DNA of 64,000 nucleotides from an uncultured Lachnospiraceae bacterium (GCA_947630025.1 CANRFZ010000013.1:29644-93643), one strand, 5' to 3'; counted from the first letter of the stretch, positions 52,138 to 61,430 are shown. Notes: a model not told the origin generated them from the letters alone. Translations and numbers: made by a program.

Positions 52138-52437
52138 AGATTACTCTCCCATTACCTCATTATTATAATCCCACCTTTCCACAATAAGCAACTAGGCCAA
52201 AGTCATGCGCTTTCAATGATTCTCGCCTCCATTTTCCTTATTCGCAGCGGCCTGTTCTGTCCCCTGCAACAAAAGCATATCATATGTACTGTCCAATAAA
52301 AATGCCTCAATGGTCGGACGTATGTTCGGATATATGTGCAGCATCAAATAAGGCAGCGACTCTTTACGAATCGCTGCCTTATCCATTCACCTTTATATGT
52401 CATCCTAACCAAACCCTTAAAATCCCCATTCAAAATC
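52138..52437. other. 300-base intergenic region
   Basis: AT-rich and without a recognisable gene. Contains the hairpin at 52348-52382. Confidence 0.5.
52348..52382. terminator. Strong hairpin after the DJ-1 gene
   Basis: Perfect 12-bp stem ATAAGGCAGCGA / TCGCTGCCTTAT with an 11-base loop; about 55 bases past the DJ-1 stop on the minus strand. Confidence 0.65.
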
Positions 52438-52995
52438 TCATAGCGCTTTTTCATAAACGATCCTGTCCGCCATATCCCGCGCCGCGTCCGCGCCCTGCAG
52501 CTTCTCTAAGATCGCAAGGCCGAACGGAACCGCCGCGCCCATGCCGCGCCCGGTGATGATATTGCCGTCCGTCACCGCGGGCTGCCGCAGCACCTCCGCA
52601 CCATCCAGATGACTCTCGAAGCTCGGAAAGCAGCACGCGCGCTTTCCCTTCAGGATGCCCCTGTGTCCCAGAATGCTGGGCGCCGCACAGATCGCCGCCA
52701 CCAGTTTGCCCTGCGCGGCAAACGCATCCACCTGCTCCATCAGCGGCGCGCAGGCTTCCAGATTTTTCGTCCCCGGCATACCGCCCGGCAGCACGAGCAC
52801 ATCCAGCCCGTCGAAATCCACATCTTCCAGCAGAAGATCCATCTCCACTTTTACGGAGTGGGAGCTGACCACGCTCCTGTCGCCCGTTATGGACACCATC
52901 GCCGTCTCCACACCCGCCCGGCGCAGGATGTCCACCACCGTCAGCGCCTCGATTTCCTCATATCCTGTTCCAAAAAAAACTGCTGCTCTGCTCAT
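52438..52995 (-). CDS. DJ-1/PfpI (ThiJ/YajL-like) family protein
   Basis: 185 residues. AAVFFGTGYEEIEALTVVDI (conserved Glu), VLPGGMPGTKNL and LVAAICAAPSILG with the nucleophilic elbow Cys, matching YajL/DJ-1. Members act as glyoxalase/deglycase or redox chaperones; exact role unsettled. CGGAGGTAATT precedes the ATG at 52995. Confidence 0.92.
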   Translation of the reverse strand: MSRAAVFFGTGYEEIEALTVVDILRRAGVETAMVSITGDRSVVSSHSVKVEMDLLLEDVDFDGLDVLVLPGGMPGTKNLEACAPLMEQVDAFAAQGKLVAAICAAPSILGHRGILKGKRACCFPSFESHLDGAEVLRQPAVTDGNIITGRGMGAAVPFGLAILEKLQGADAARDMADRIVYEKAL

Positions 52996-53169
52996 AATTA
53001 CCTCCGTTTTACGGCGACGCCGTATTGTTTTCTTGATTTCCACCGCCGCAGGCTTCCCCGCGCACGGGCTTCCTGCTTATGGGCTTTCTGCTTATGGTAA
53101 TTATTATAACGCTGATGTGAAAGATGGTAAATCTTTTTTGCCGAAAATCCGGTATGGACTGTCCAATCC

Positions 53170-53239
53170 CCTTCTTTACAAAACCCCCGGAAAGAAGTAT
53201 AATGCGGGCAGCCGGAACGAAAGCGCGGCGGCCGGGCCG
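53170..53239 (+). repeat. 70-bp direct repeat, left copy, with promoter
   Basis: 69 of 70 bases identical to 54476-54545. Carries TTTACA (53175-53180), 17-base spacer, TATAAT (53198-53203), here pointing into the 3' end of the rhuM gene (antisense). Confidence 0.9.
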
Positions 53240-53262
53240 AGTTGAACAACATCCGAAACTGT

Positions 53263-54306
53263 TCACTCCGCTTCGGAATCTGCTTCCGCCATCAGGCGGT
53301 CAAAATCGCTTTGATACAAGCGGTCTTGAAGAATCCTGTACTGCTCGAACTCACTCTCCGCGAAAGCCTTTGCAATAGCAGCGGTAACTTTGCCCTTATC
53401 CTGCAATACCTCGGCATTGTTGAATTGCAGGAAAGCATCCAGTTTCGACGCCCAATCCGCCATCGTCATAGGGATATGCCGACGTGCCTGACGGGTGGCA
53501 TAGTCCAGATACATTGTGACGATCTCATTCAATTCCTGCATTTCGTCCAGTGATAAGTAGTTTTTGGCGACGGATACATCTGCCTTTACAATTTTGCCGT
53601 TCGGAGCATTGTGCCAAGCAGTCAGCCCCATATGCTCCTTTGTATGATCGGCTCTTGCCATAATGACTTCGGCTGCGGTATTTCCATGAACCGCATAGTG
53701 CATTTTATTCTGGACTGTCGCAAAGAAATCTTTTGTGATTTGACTGTCCAGAGAATAATCTACTGCCGTAGCGTAAATATCTGTTATCTTCTGATAAAAC
53801 CGCCGTTCGCTGGCGCGGATCTCCTGAATTTCGGAGATCAGATGGTCAAAATAGTCCTCATCAAAAATTTGGCCGTTGATCAGCCTGTTCTTGTCCAGAA
53901 CGTACCCCTGCTTCGTAAAAGTGTCCAGAACCTTTGTTGCCCATTGACGGAACTGCGCCGCCCTGCCGGAATTGATGCGATACCCCACGGCGATGATAGC
54001 AGACAATGAATAAAACTTATATTGATACGTCTTCCCATTATCAGCAACTTGTGCAAAATTTGCACAAGTTGACAATTCATCCAATTCGCCGCTTTCATAG
54101 ATATTTTTCAAATGCTTCGTGACAACGCTTCTGTCTACGTCAAAAAGCTGCCCGATCGCTTTCTGCGTAAGCCATACGTCGTGGTCTTGTACGCGGACCT
54201 CAATTCCTTCTTCATGCGCGTCCTTTGTAAAAACGAGAAAATCAACCGTGCTATTCCGGATTTGCAGCTTATTCCCGCCTGCTGCGGTTTTCCTATTCTC
54301 AGCCAT
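53263..54306 (-). CDS. RhuM-family (Fic-associated/antirepressor-like) protein
   Basis: 347-residue protein of the RhuM virulence-protein family. VWLTQKAIGQLFDVDRSVVT with HLKNIYESGEL is the N-terminal helix-turn-helix-like region; YKFYSLSAIIAVGYRINS and RAAQFRQWATKVLDTFTKQG are family hallmarks; C-terminal YLDYATRQARRHIPMTMADW is also conserved. Such genes occur in genomic islands next to restriction and toxin-antitoxin loci; biochemical function unknown. Flanked by 70-bp direct repeats, so it looks like an inserted cassette. Confidence 0.85.
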   Translation of the reverse strand: MAENRKTAAGGNKLQIRNSTVDFLVFTKDAHEEGIEVRVQDHDVWLTQKAIGQLFDVDRSVVTKHLKNIYESGELDELSTCANFAQVADNGKTYQYKFYSLSAIIAVGYRINSGRAAQFRQWATKVLDTFTKQGYVLDKNRLINGQIFDEDYFDHLISEIQEIRASERRFYQKITDIYATAVDYSLDSQITKDFFATVQNKMHYAVHGNTAAEVIMARADHTKEHMGLTAWHNAPNGKIVKADVSVAKNYLSLDEMQELNEIVTMYLDYATRQARRHIPMTMADWASKLDAFLQFNNAEVLQDKGKVTAAIAKAFAESEFEQYRILQDRLYQSDFDRLMAEADSEAE

Positions 54307-54475
54307 TGTATATCACTGTCCTCTTACCTGTCTGAATTTTCGTCATCCGGCTTCTTCTCCTTCCGGCTTTCGTAGACATGATACCGATTTTTACATTCCG
54401 AACCGCAAAACCGGATATCTACTGCCATTATACGAACCGTCTTTGCGCCTGTCAATGTCGGGGCAGATGCGCCAG

Positions 54476-54545
54476 CCTTCTTTACAAAACCCCCGGAAAG
54501 AAGTATAATGCGGGCAGCCGGAACGAAAGCGCGGCAGCCGGGCCG
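54476..54545 (+). repeat. 70-bp direct repeat, right copy, with CYTH promoter
   Basis: Matches 53170-53239 at 69/70 bases. Carries TTTACA (54481-54486), 17-base spacer, TATAAT (54504-54509), the likely promoter of the CYTH gene downstream. Confidence 0.9.
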
Positions 54546-54560
54546 GGATTTCAGAGGGCA

Positions 54561-54659
54561 GCGCGGAAACGGAGCAGAAACAGAGCAGAAATAGCGCGGA
54601 AACGGAGCAGAAACAGAGCAAAAATAGCGCAAAAACGGAACAGAAACGTAGCGGAAACG
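54561..54659 (+). repeat. Nine-copy 11-bp tandem repeat in the CYTH leader
   Basis: Consecutive 11-mers of the type GCGCGGAAACG, GAGCAGAAACA, GAGCAGAAATA, ending in GGAGG, the CYTH ribosome binding site. Purine-rich leader sequence. Confidence 0.85.
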
Positions 54660-54668
54660 GAGGCAAGC

Positions 54669-55175
54669 ATGGAGATTGAACGCAAATTTACCGTCACTAG
54701 GATGCCGGCGCATCTGGAGCAGTACGTCTGCCGCCGTATCGAGCAGGCTTATCTGAACACCGATCCCGTGATCCGCATCCGCCGTCAGGACGACGACTAT
54801 TATCTGACCTACAAGGGCAGCGGGCTGCTGGCCAGAGAAGAATACAACCTGCCGTTAAACGAAGCCGCTTATTATCATCTTCGGGAAAAAGCGGACGGAA
54901 ACATTATCTCCAAGAAGCGGTACGTGATTCCGATTGAAAATCCGACATTCGTGTCAGATCATTTCGATGCGGCTAAGGAAATTGACCGGATCGGTCTGAA
55001 TGTAGAACTGGACGTCTTTGACGAGCCTTTTGCGCCGTTAGTGATCGCGGAAGTAGAATTTCCGTCGGAGGAGACGGCAAATGCGTTCGTCCCTCTTGAC
55101 TGGTTCGGTCAAGACGTCTCACTGGACCCCGCCTACCACAACTCCAACATGAGCAGACGAGCGCTGCCCTCCTGA
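54669..55175 (+). CDS. CYTH domain protein (triphosphate tunnel metalloenzyme)
   Basis: 168 residues beginning MEIERKFTV, the ExExK-like CYTH signature; Arg/Lys/Glu tunnel residues appear in IEQAYLNTDPVIRIRRQDDD, YYLTYKGSG, ISKKRYVIP, LNVELDVFDE and VIAEVEFPS. Likely hydrolyses inorganic triphosphate or a related substrate. GGAGG lies 5 bases before the ATG. Convergent with the LacI gene. Confidence 0.92.
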   Translation: MEIERKFTVTRMPAHLEQYVCRRIEQAYLNTDPVIRIRRQDDDYYLTYKGSGLLAREEYNLPLNEAAYYHLREKADGNIISKKRYVIPIENPTFVSDHFDAAKEIDRIGLNVELDVFDEPFAPLVIAEVEFPSEETANAFVPLDWFGQDVSLDPAYHNSNMSRRALPS

Positions 55176-55206
55176 CAACGCTGACGGCATCCTTTCTGTG
55201 GGCTTA

Positions 55207-56247
55207 TCAGGCGCGGCGGCGCTCCGCCGTGGATTCTCTCACCACCAGCTCCGCCGGGAACAGGATCTGCTGATGTTCCTGCCGTCCGGCGATCACATCC
55301 AATAACAGGCTGATCGTCTTTTTCGCCATCTCCTCCACGGGCTGCCTGACCGTGGTCAGCTTAGGATTGTAATACTCCCCCATCCTGATGCCGTCGTAAC
55401 CCGCCACGGAGATATCCTCCGGAATGCGTCTGCCGGCCTCCAGAATGGCGCGGCACGCGCCGATCGCCAGAGAATCGGACGCCGCGTAGACCGCCGACAC
55501 CCGCTCGCCGGATTCCAGCAGCTTTTTGGCGGTGGCGTAGCCGTTCTCCATGGAAAAGTGATCCATATCGTCCTGCACGTAGCGGATCAGTTCTTCCCGC
55601 ACCGGAACACCCTTATTGGCAAAAGCCTCTCTGTAACCGTCGATGCGCTTGCGGCCCAGCGACTCCTCGGGCCGCTCGGTGATAAACGCGATATCCCGGT
55701 GCCCCGCCTCCAGCAGATACTCCGTCATCTTGCGGCTCTCCAGCCTGTCGTCCACGGCGATGGAGGAAAACTCGACCTCGCCGTCTCCCGCGGGAATATC
55801 CACGTTGATTGTACTGAACACGATGGGAACGCTGAGTTTGCGGATTTTTTCCCGGGTATGGTTAAAACGGCCTCCCAGAAACACAATGCCGCGGAGCCGC
55901 TTTTCCTTCTCCAGCTCCAGCGCCACTTCCACCTCGTCCTCGCTGCCTTCCACGTGGCGCAGCACCAGCGCATAGCGGTTGCGCTGCGTCTCCTCCTCGA
56001 TGATCCGTATCATATCGCTGAAAAAAGGGTTGGTGATACCTTTCACCAGCACCGCGATGCACTTCGCGTCGGTCCGCTTCAGATTTCTGGCGCTATTGTT
56101 CGGAATAAACCCGGTTTCCTCTATGACACGCATTACCATTTTCCGGGTTTCGGGATTGATGTCCGGGTGGTTGTTGATCGCCCTCGACACCGTGCTGACG
56201 CCTACGCCGCACTGTTTTGCTATATCCTTGATCGTGATCTCCGCCAT
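55207..56247 (-). CDS. LacI family regulator of the maltodextrin operon
   Basis: 346 residues. N-terminal HTH (TIKDIAKQCGVGVSTVSRAI) and hinge (NSARNLKRT), then a periplasmic-binding-like sensor domain ending ...RESTAERRRA. Last gene of the malE-F-G-Q operon, 57 bases after malQ, matching MalR-type regulators. Three tandem LacI-type operators downstream of the operon promoter (61352-61387) are the obvious targets. AGAGGAACGGAC precedes the ATG at 56247. Confidence 0.93.
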   Translation of the reverse strand: MAEITIKDIAKQCGVGVSTVSRAINNHPDINPETRKMVMRVIEETGFIPNNSARNLKRTDAKCIAVLVKGITNPFFSDMIRIIEEETQRNRYALVLRHVEGSEDEVEVALELEKEKRLRGIVFLGGRFNHTREKIRKLSVPIVFSTINVDIPAGDGEVEFSSIAVDDRLESRKMTEYLLEAGHRDIAFITERPEESLGRKRIDGYREAFANKGVPVREELIRYVQDDMDHFSMENGYATAKKLLESGERVSAVYAASDSLAIGACRAILEAGRRIPEDISVAGYDGIRMGEYYNPKLTTVRQPVEEMAKKTISLLLDVIAGRQEHQQILFPAELVVRESTAERRRA

Positions 56248-56303
56248 GTCCGTTCCTCTGCACATGACAGGCCGGCAGTCTCGCATCGGCCGCCGGCCCG
56301 TGA

Positions 56304-57806
56304 TTATTTTTGTTTTTTCTTCGTCTCTCTGGGAAGCCTGCCGTACAGTTTCGTCATCTCCCGGATGCGCTCCGCCAGTTCGTCCGTAAACGCGCCTTCT
56401 TTCATGCGCCATTTCCAGTTCGTGCCCAGCGTGGACGGTATATTGATCCGCGCCTCCATCCCCAGCCCCAGATAATCCTGCATCGGAATGATACAGGTGT
56501 CCGACACGCTGGCCATGGCCGCCCGGATAAACTGCCACTGCACTTCGCGATTCCCGCGGAAGTTCAGATATTGTCTGGCAAATCTCTTGTCCCTGCGGTT
56601 CAACTGCCCGAACCACCCCAGCGTGGTGTCGTTGTCATGGGTTCCCGTATAGACAATGCTATTGGCCGTGTAATTGTGGGGGAGATAATCGCTCTCCTCC
56701 CGCGAATCGAACGCAAACTGCAGAATCTTCATGCCGGGATAGCCCGTCTTCTTGACCAGATTGATGACCGACTTGGTCAAAAATCCGAGATCCTCCGCGA
56801 TCACGGCCTTATTGCCAAGCTGCTCTTTCATCGTCCTGAAAATATCGTAGCCGGGGCCCTTTTCCCAATGGCCGAACTCCGCCGTATCGTCCCCATAAGG
56901 GATGGAATAATACTCGTCGAACCCGCGGAAATGGTCGATCCGCACCACATCGTACAACCGGTAGCAGTAGGCGATGCGCCGCATCCACCAGGCATAACCC
57001 GACTCCTTGTGATACTCCCAGCGGTACAGGGGGTTGCCCCACAACTGCCCGGTGGCCGAGAACGAGTCCGGCGGGCATCCCGCCACCGCCACCGGCGTCA
57101 GCGTATCGTCCAGTTGGAACAGTTCCGGACTGGCCCATGTGTCCGCGCTGTCAAAGGCGACGTAGATCGGAATATCCCCGATGATCTGTATCTTCTTGCG
57201 GTTGGCATACTCTTTCAGCGCAAACCACTGCTTGGCAAAGATATACTGATGGAACCGGTAGACGGAAATCTCCTCGGCAAACTTCTCGCGATACCGTTTC
57301 AGCGCCGCGGGTTTCCGCCGTCTGATGTCCTCGTCCCACTCGCTCCAGCTTTTCCCGCCGAAGGAATTTTTCACCGCCATATACAGTGCGTAATCGTCCA
57401 GCCAGTAGCGGTTCTCCTCGACAAACGCGCGGTATTCCGCGTCCTCCTCGATATGGCTGTTTCGGAACGCGGTCTTTAATACCCGAAACCGCGAGCGGTA
57501 GATCTTCTCGTAATCTATGTACGCCTCGTCGTCCCCGAAATCGCACTTCTCACAGTCCGACCGCTTCAGCCAGCCCCTCTCGATCAGATCTTCCAGATCG
57601 ATATAGTAGGGATTTCCGGCAAAAGTGGAAAACGACTGGTACGGGGAGTCGCCGTAGCCGGTAGGCCCCAGCGGAAGGATCTGCCAGTAGGACTGCCCCG
57701 CTTTTTCCAACGAATCGATGAACGCATACGCCTGCTTTGAAAAAGTTCCGATCCCGTACTTCGACGGAATACTCGACACAGGCAGCAAAACTCCGCTTTT
57801 TCTCAT
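56304..57806 (-). CDS. malQ: 4-alpha-glucanotransferase (amylomaltase)
   Basis: 500-residue GH77 enzyme that disproportionates maltodextrins. SGVLLPVSSIPSKYGIGTFS start, LPLGPTGYGDSPYQ, RIDHFRGFDEYYS (nucleophile Asp), IAEDLGF (acid/base Glu region) and YTGTHDNDTTLGW. Length and motifs are normal. AAGGAATAAGGTT precedes the ATG. 25 bases after malG. Confidence 0.96.
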   Translation of the reverse strand: MRKSGVLLPVSSIPSKYGIGTFSKQAYAFIDSLEKAGQSYWQILPLGPTGYGDSPYQSFSTFAGNPYYIDLEDLIERGWLKRSDCEKCDFGDDEAYIDYEKIYRSRFRVLKTAFRNSHIEEDAEYRAFVEENRYWLDDYALYMAVKNSFGGKSWSEWDEDIRRRKPAALKRYREKFAEEISVYRFHQYIFAKQWFALKEYANRKKIQIIGDIPIYVAFDSADTWASPELFQLDDTLTPVAVAGCPPDSFSATGQLWGNPLYRWEYHKESGYAWWMRRIAYCYRLYDVVRIDHFRGFDEYYSIPYGDDTAEFGHWEKGPGYDIFRTMKEQLGNKAVIAEDLGFLTKSVINLVKKTGYPGMKILQFAFDSREESDYLPHNYTANSIVYTGTHDNDTTLGWFGQLNRRDKRFARQYLNFRGNREVQWQFIRAAMASVSDTCIIPMQDYLGLGMEARINIPSTLGTNWKWRMKEGAFTDELAERIREMTKLYGRLPRETKKKQK

Positions 57807-57831
57807 AACCTTATTCCTTTCACGCTCCGCA

Positions 57832-58737
57832 TTATCCTTTGACGGCGCCCGCCAGAACGCCTTCAATAATATATTTCTGGCATATCATGTAGAAGATGAC
57901 GATAGGCAGGATCGCCAGCACGAGCACCGCCATCATAGCGCCCCAGTCGATCTGTCCGTGGCTCTGCTTCAAATACTGGACGGCGATGGGAATCGTCTTG
58001 TACCGGTTGATGTTGAGCACCAGACTCGGCAGCAGATAATCGTTCCATATCCACATCGCCTGCAGGATCGCCACCGTCACCACCGTCGGTTTCAGGATCG
58101 GGAATACGATCAGGAAAAAGGTCTGCAGCGGATTGCATCCGTCGATCATGGCCGCCTCCTCGATCTCCAGCGAGATGCCTTTGACAAATCCCGTAAACAT
58201 AAACACCGACAGTCCCGCGCCGAATCCCAGATAGACGACGATGATGCCCACGGGATTGGACAGATGGAGCATATTTGCAAATTTAGAGAGCGTAAACATG
58301 ACCATCTGGAACGGCACGATCATGGAAAACAGGCACATCAGATACATACATTTGGAAAAGACCGAATGCACCCTCACAATATACCACGCGCACATCGAGC
58401 AGCACAGGATAATCGCCAGCACCGAAAATACGGTGATAAACAAGGAGTTCCCGAAACAGGAAATAAAATTGGTGGCCTTCAGGCCGTTTTTATAGTTCAG
58501 CGTACCGCAGAAAATCTGCTGCGCGCCCGCGATAAACTTATCCCAGCCGTCGGACAGCGAGTTGGCGCTGAAGCCGAACGGATACCGGAAGATATACGCC
58601 TTTCTCTTAAAAGAATTTAAAAATACCACAAGCATCGGCGAGATCCAGAGGATGCTGATGACCGCAAACACCAGCGTGAGAATACCGCCGTGCCGCGCGC
58701 GTCTTGCCGCGCTGACCTGCTCATTTGCCTTTGCCAT
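57832..58737 (-). CDS. Carbohydrate ABC transporter permease, MalG type
   Basis: 301-residue permease with six helices; EAA loop EEAAMIDGCNPLQTFFLIV. ATG overlaps the previous stop (TAATG). Couples with the MalF-type permease; ATPase (MsmK-like) is not encoded here and is probably shared. Confidence 0.93.
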   Translation of the reverse strand: MAKANEQVSAARRARHGGILTLVFAVISILWISPMLVVFLNSFKRKAYIFRYPFGFSANSLSDGWDKFIAGAQQIFCGTLNYKNGLKATNFISCFGNSLFITVFSVLAIILCCSMCAWYIVRVHSVFSKCMYLMCLFSMIVPFQMVMFTLSKFANMLHLSNPVGIIVVYLGFGAGLSVFMFTGFVKGISLEIEEAAMIDGCNPLQTFFLIVFPILKPTVVTVAILQAMWIWNDYLLPSLVLNINRYKTIPIAVQYLKQSHGQIDWGAMMAVLVLAILPIVIFYMICQKYIIEGVLAGAVKG

Positions 58738-59594
58738 TATCCCTCCACCTCCTTGCTCCTTGTCAGTCTGTTCTGCGCCACCGCGATCACCGCCACCAGA
58801 AGAAAGAAGATAACCGCCTTGGCCTGTCCTACGCCCTGCCAGCCCGTCGTGCCGTACATGGTGTCATAGATATTGAGGGCGAGGAGCTGGGACATTTTGC
58901 CCGGATTGCCGCCGGTCAGCGCCAAGTTCTGGTCGAACAGTTTGAAGCCGTTGGTCAGCGTCAGGAAGCTGCATATCGTGATCGTCGGCATCAGCATCGG
59001 CAGCGTCACACTGCGAAGCATCTGCCAGGAATTGGCGCCGTCTATCCGGGCCGCCTCGATCAGATCGCCCGGAATATTCTGAATCCCGGCGATGTAAATA
59101 ATCATCATATAGCCGATCTGCTGCCAGCACACTACGACGATCAGGCCCCAGAACGCCGTCCACTGTGAGGAAACGATCGTCTTGGAATAATTCTGCAGCA
59201 CGGCGTTGAAAATCATCAGCCAGATATAACTCAGCACGATGCCGCCGATCAGGTTCGGCAGGAAAAACGCCGTCCGGAACAGGTTCGTTCCCTTGATGCC
59301 CTTCGTCAGAACCATGCCGATGGCAAAGGCGACCACGTTGATGATCACCACGGATACCACCGTAAACAACGCCGTGTACCAGATGGAATGCAGGAAGGAA
59401 GTATCCAGCTTGCCTGCCACGACGAAGATTCTCGAATAGTTTTCCAGTCCTACCCACGACCAGTCGACAACGGTCGTAAACTTGCAGAAGGAGAGGAAAA
59501 TACCGTATGCGAACGGGACAATAAACCCGATGATAAACGCGGCCAGCGTAGGCAGCACGAACAGAGGAAAATACCGTTTTATTGCTTTCTCCAT
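58737..59594 (-). CDS. Carbohydrate ABC transporter permease, MalF type
   Basis: 285-residue permease with six helices; EAA loop EAARIDGANSWQMLRSVTL. Start MEKAIKRYFPLFVLPTLAAF after AAAGGCAAAATT. Lies about 130 bases after the binding-protein gene, across a partial terminator. Confidence 0.93.
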   Translation of the reverse strand: MEKAIKRYFPLFVLPTLAAFIIGFIVPFAYGIFLSFCKFTTVVDWSWVGLENYSRIFVVAGKLDTSFLHSIWYTALFTVVSVVIINVVAFAIGMVLTKGIKGTNLFRTAFFLPNLIGGIVLSYIWLMIFNAVLQNYSKTIVSSQWTAFWGLIVVVCWQQIGYMMIIYIAGIQNIPGDLIEAARIDGANSWQMLRSVTLPMLMPTITICSFLTLTNGFKLFDQNLALTGGNPGKMSQLLALNIYDTMYGTTGWQGVGQAKAVIFFLLVAVIAVAQNRLTRSKEVEG

Positions 59595-59611
59595 AATTTT
59601 GCCTTTCTCTG

Positions 59612-59642
59612 AAAAAAGGGGCAAGCATTGTGTACTCACCCC
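59612..59642 (-). terminator. Partial terminator between binding protein and MalF genes
   Basis: Minus-strand GGGGTGAGTA / TGCTTGCCCC stem with wobble pairs and six T. Position suggests it lowers permease expression relative to the binding protein. Confidence 0.55.
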
Positions 59643-59724
59643 TATTTGACTTACTATTCACGGTTTTAGTAACCGCTTATTTCATTTTCATTATATTGTT
59701 TTCGGCATCCGCCGTAAAGTGTTT

Positions 59725-61194
59725 TTACTGATTGTTAGCGATCTCCCAGTAGTAAGCCCACTGATCCACGAAGGCGGTCTTTACGTCATCCCAGGAGCCG
59801 TCTCTCTCCGTGTACTCCGTGAGAGGCGCTACGAAATCCGCTCTCCAGTCGTCCACCGCCGGCGTCGCGTTGAAGCTCCATGCGATAGAAGTCTTGCCCG
59901 CCGCTGCGTACTCGTTTACCATCGCCGCAAAGCCGTTGTTGGATGTGTAATCGTCCGTAAAGGTGTCGAACGGAGCCGTCAGGCCCATGACGTTGGTGAT
60001 GGCGTCGCGGCCCTCATCTGAGGTGATAACCCACTCGAGGAATGCCAGCGTCGCGTCGATATCTTCCTGAGAAGCCTGTGCATTGACTGCCCAGTGGTTC
60101 TCCGTACCTACCGCCAGACCTTCGTTGGCGTCGTCCACGCCGAAGTAGATCGGCATCATGGACAGATCATCCGTCGTAACCGTGTAGCCGTTCTCGTTGC
60201 CGGGTGCAAATGCCGCATACTCCCAGTCGCCGTTCTGATAGAAGACTGCCTCGCCCAGACCAAGCTCCTGCTCTGCGTTGTATGCGCCGGAATCCAGCGT
60301 CGCCTTGTCCGCTGCGGAAGTATTGACATACATATCCCATACGTTCTTGAAGTTATCCAGATACTTGCCCGTTACGGTGCCCTGTCCGGCGGTCAGGTCG
60401 CAGCCCGCATCCTTGAACTCATAGTACAGTGCCAGACCGGCGAGGTGTCCGGAGAATCTCCAGCTGGAGCCGCTGTCCAGACCGGAAGAAGCAAACGCTT
60501 CCGTGAGGTTGGTGCCCAGCGCATCGTTGATCTCGTCGATGCGGTTGTTAATGTCCGTCGCCACCGCGTTTAACTTCTCGAAGCTATCGATCTCGTCCAC
60601 GGAAGATACCACCGCACCGTCCATGCCGCAGTAGCCTTCCAGAATCGTCTTGTTGTAAATGATGCCGTAGCACTCGTAGCAGTTTGCGACCGCCGCAACC
60701 TTGCCGTCATACTCCAGCGCCAGCGACTTGTCTGTCAGGTGGTTATACAATGCGCTATCAGACAGATCATAGATGTAGTTGGCATACTCCGCGCAGTCAG
60801 CCGTGCTGCCGATATTGAAGATCGTGGGCGCTTCGGATTTTGCCAGCTCGGACTGAAGTGTCGTCTTGTACTGGCCGTCAGCCGCCGTCACTACCATCAC
60901 TTCCGTTCCCGTCTGGCTGGTGTAGGAAGCCGCCAGATCCTGCCATGCGGTGTCCGTCTCCGGCTTGAAGTTCAGCAGATATACGGAGCCGTTGCCGCCT
61001 GCAGCCGTGTCAGTCGTGTCAGCCGTGTCAGCCGCCGCGCTATCCGAACCGCTGTCCGCGGATGCGGCGCTGTCTGTGGATGCGGCGTCCGTTCCCGCCG
61101 TGTCAGCCGCAGAGCCGCTGCCCGAGCCGCAGCCTGCCAGCAAAGCGGAAACCATCGCAGCAGAAAGTAAAATACTTACCAGTTTCTTTTTCAT
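59725..61194 (-). CDS. Maltodextrin-type ABC substrate-binding lipoprotein
   Basis: 489 residues. Lipobox Cys22 (ALLAGCGSG), Ala/Ser/Asp/Thr linker to about residue 70, then VYLLNFKPETDTAWQDLAAS and a type I sugar-binding fold with GNGS-like contacts (VAAVANCYECYGIIYNKT, FYQNGDWEYAAF, AVNAQASQEDIDATLAFLEW). Context with MalF/G/Q indicates maltodextrin; exact ligand inferred. First gene of the operon. Confidence 0.9.
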   Translation of the reverse strand: MKKKLVSILLSAAMVSALLAGCGSGSGSAADTAGTDAASTDSAASADSGSDSAAADTADTTDTAAGGNGSVYLLNFKPETDTAWQDLAASYTSQTGTEVMVVTAADGQYKTTLQSELAKSEAPTIFNIGSTADCAEYANYIYDLSDSALYNHLTDKSLALEYDGKVAAVANCYECYGIIYNKTILEGYCGMDGAVVSSVDEIDSFEKLNAVATDINNRIDEINDALGTNLTEAFASSGLDSGSSWRFSGHLAGLALYYEFKDAGCDLTAGQGTVTGKYLDNFKNVWDMYVNTSAADKATLDSGAYNAEQELGLGEAVFYQNGDWEYAAFAPGNENGYTVTTDDLSMMPIYFGVDDANEGLAVGTENHWAVNAQASQEDIDATLAFLEWVITSDEGRDAITNVMGLTAPFDTFTDDYTSNNGFAAMVNEYAAAGKTSIAWSFNATPAVDDWRADFVAPLTEYTERDGSWDDVKTAFVDQWAYYWEIANNQ

Positions 61195-61351
61195 GTCGTT
61201 GTCCTCTCCCTTTCAAAATTGTGTTGGTTGATAGGTTTCTTGTTTCTTAGTTCCTGTTTCTTGGCTGCCTTGTTTCGGGATCGCTTTGTTTCTTTGGTTC
61301 CATGCTGCCTTGCTTTTTTGTCTCCTTGATCCGCTGCTTTCCCGGTTTGTC
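61195..61351 (-). other. Purine-rich leader of the maltodextrin operon
   Basis: About 155 bases of A/G-rich leader between the operators and the binding-protein start. It contains a possible 18-codon ORF (MEPKKQSDPETRQPRNRN) with no good ribosome site. No riboswitch match. Confidence 0.4.
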
Positions 61352-61387
61352 GGAAACGTTGTCGGTATCGTTATCGGTAACGTTTCC
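61352..61387. promoter_or_regulatory. Three tandem LacI-type operators
   Basis: Contiguous 12-mers GGAAACGTTGTC, GGTATCGTTATC and GGTAACGTTTCC, each with the central CG of LacI-family sites, just downstream of the promoter start. Confidence 0.8.
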
Positions 61388-61401
61388 AATCGTTTAAATA
61401 C

Positions 61402-61430
61402 AGTATAAAACCCTATCGCCATTTTTGCAA
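61402..61430 (-). promoter_or_regulatory. Promoter of the maltodextrin operon
   Basis: Minus-strand TTGCAA (61425-61430), 17-base spacer, TATACT (61402-61407). Overlaps the hairpin at 61407-61440. Confidence 0.7.

Noticed and set aside
54561..54659. Arg/Lys-rich repeat extension of the CYTH protein
   Set aside because: MEIERKF is the universal CYTH start and has a GGAGG site directly before it; the repeats are upstream of that site.
61195..61351. Regulatory leader peptide of 18 codons in the maltodextrin leader
   Set aside because: No ribosome binding site and no codon signal; recorded only as possible.
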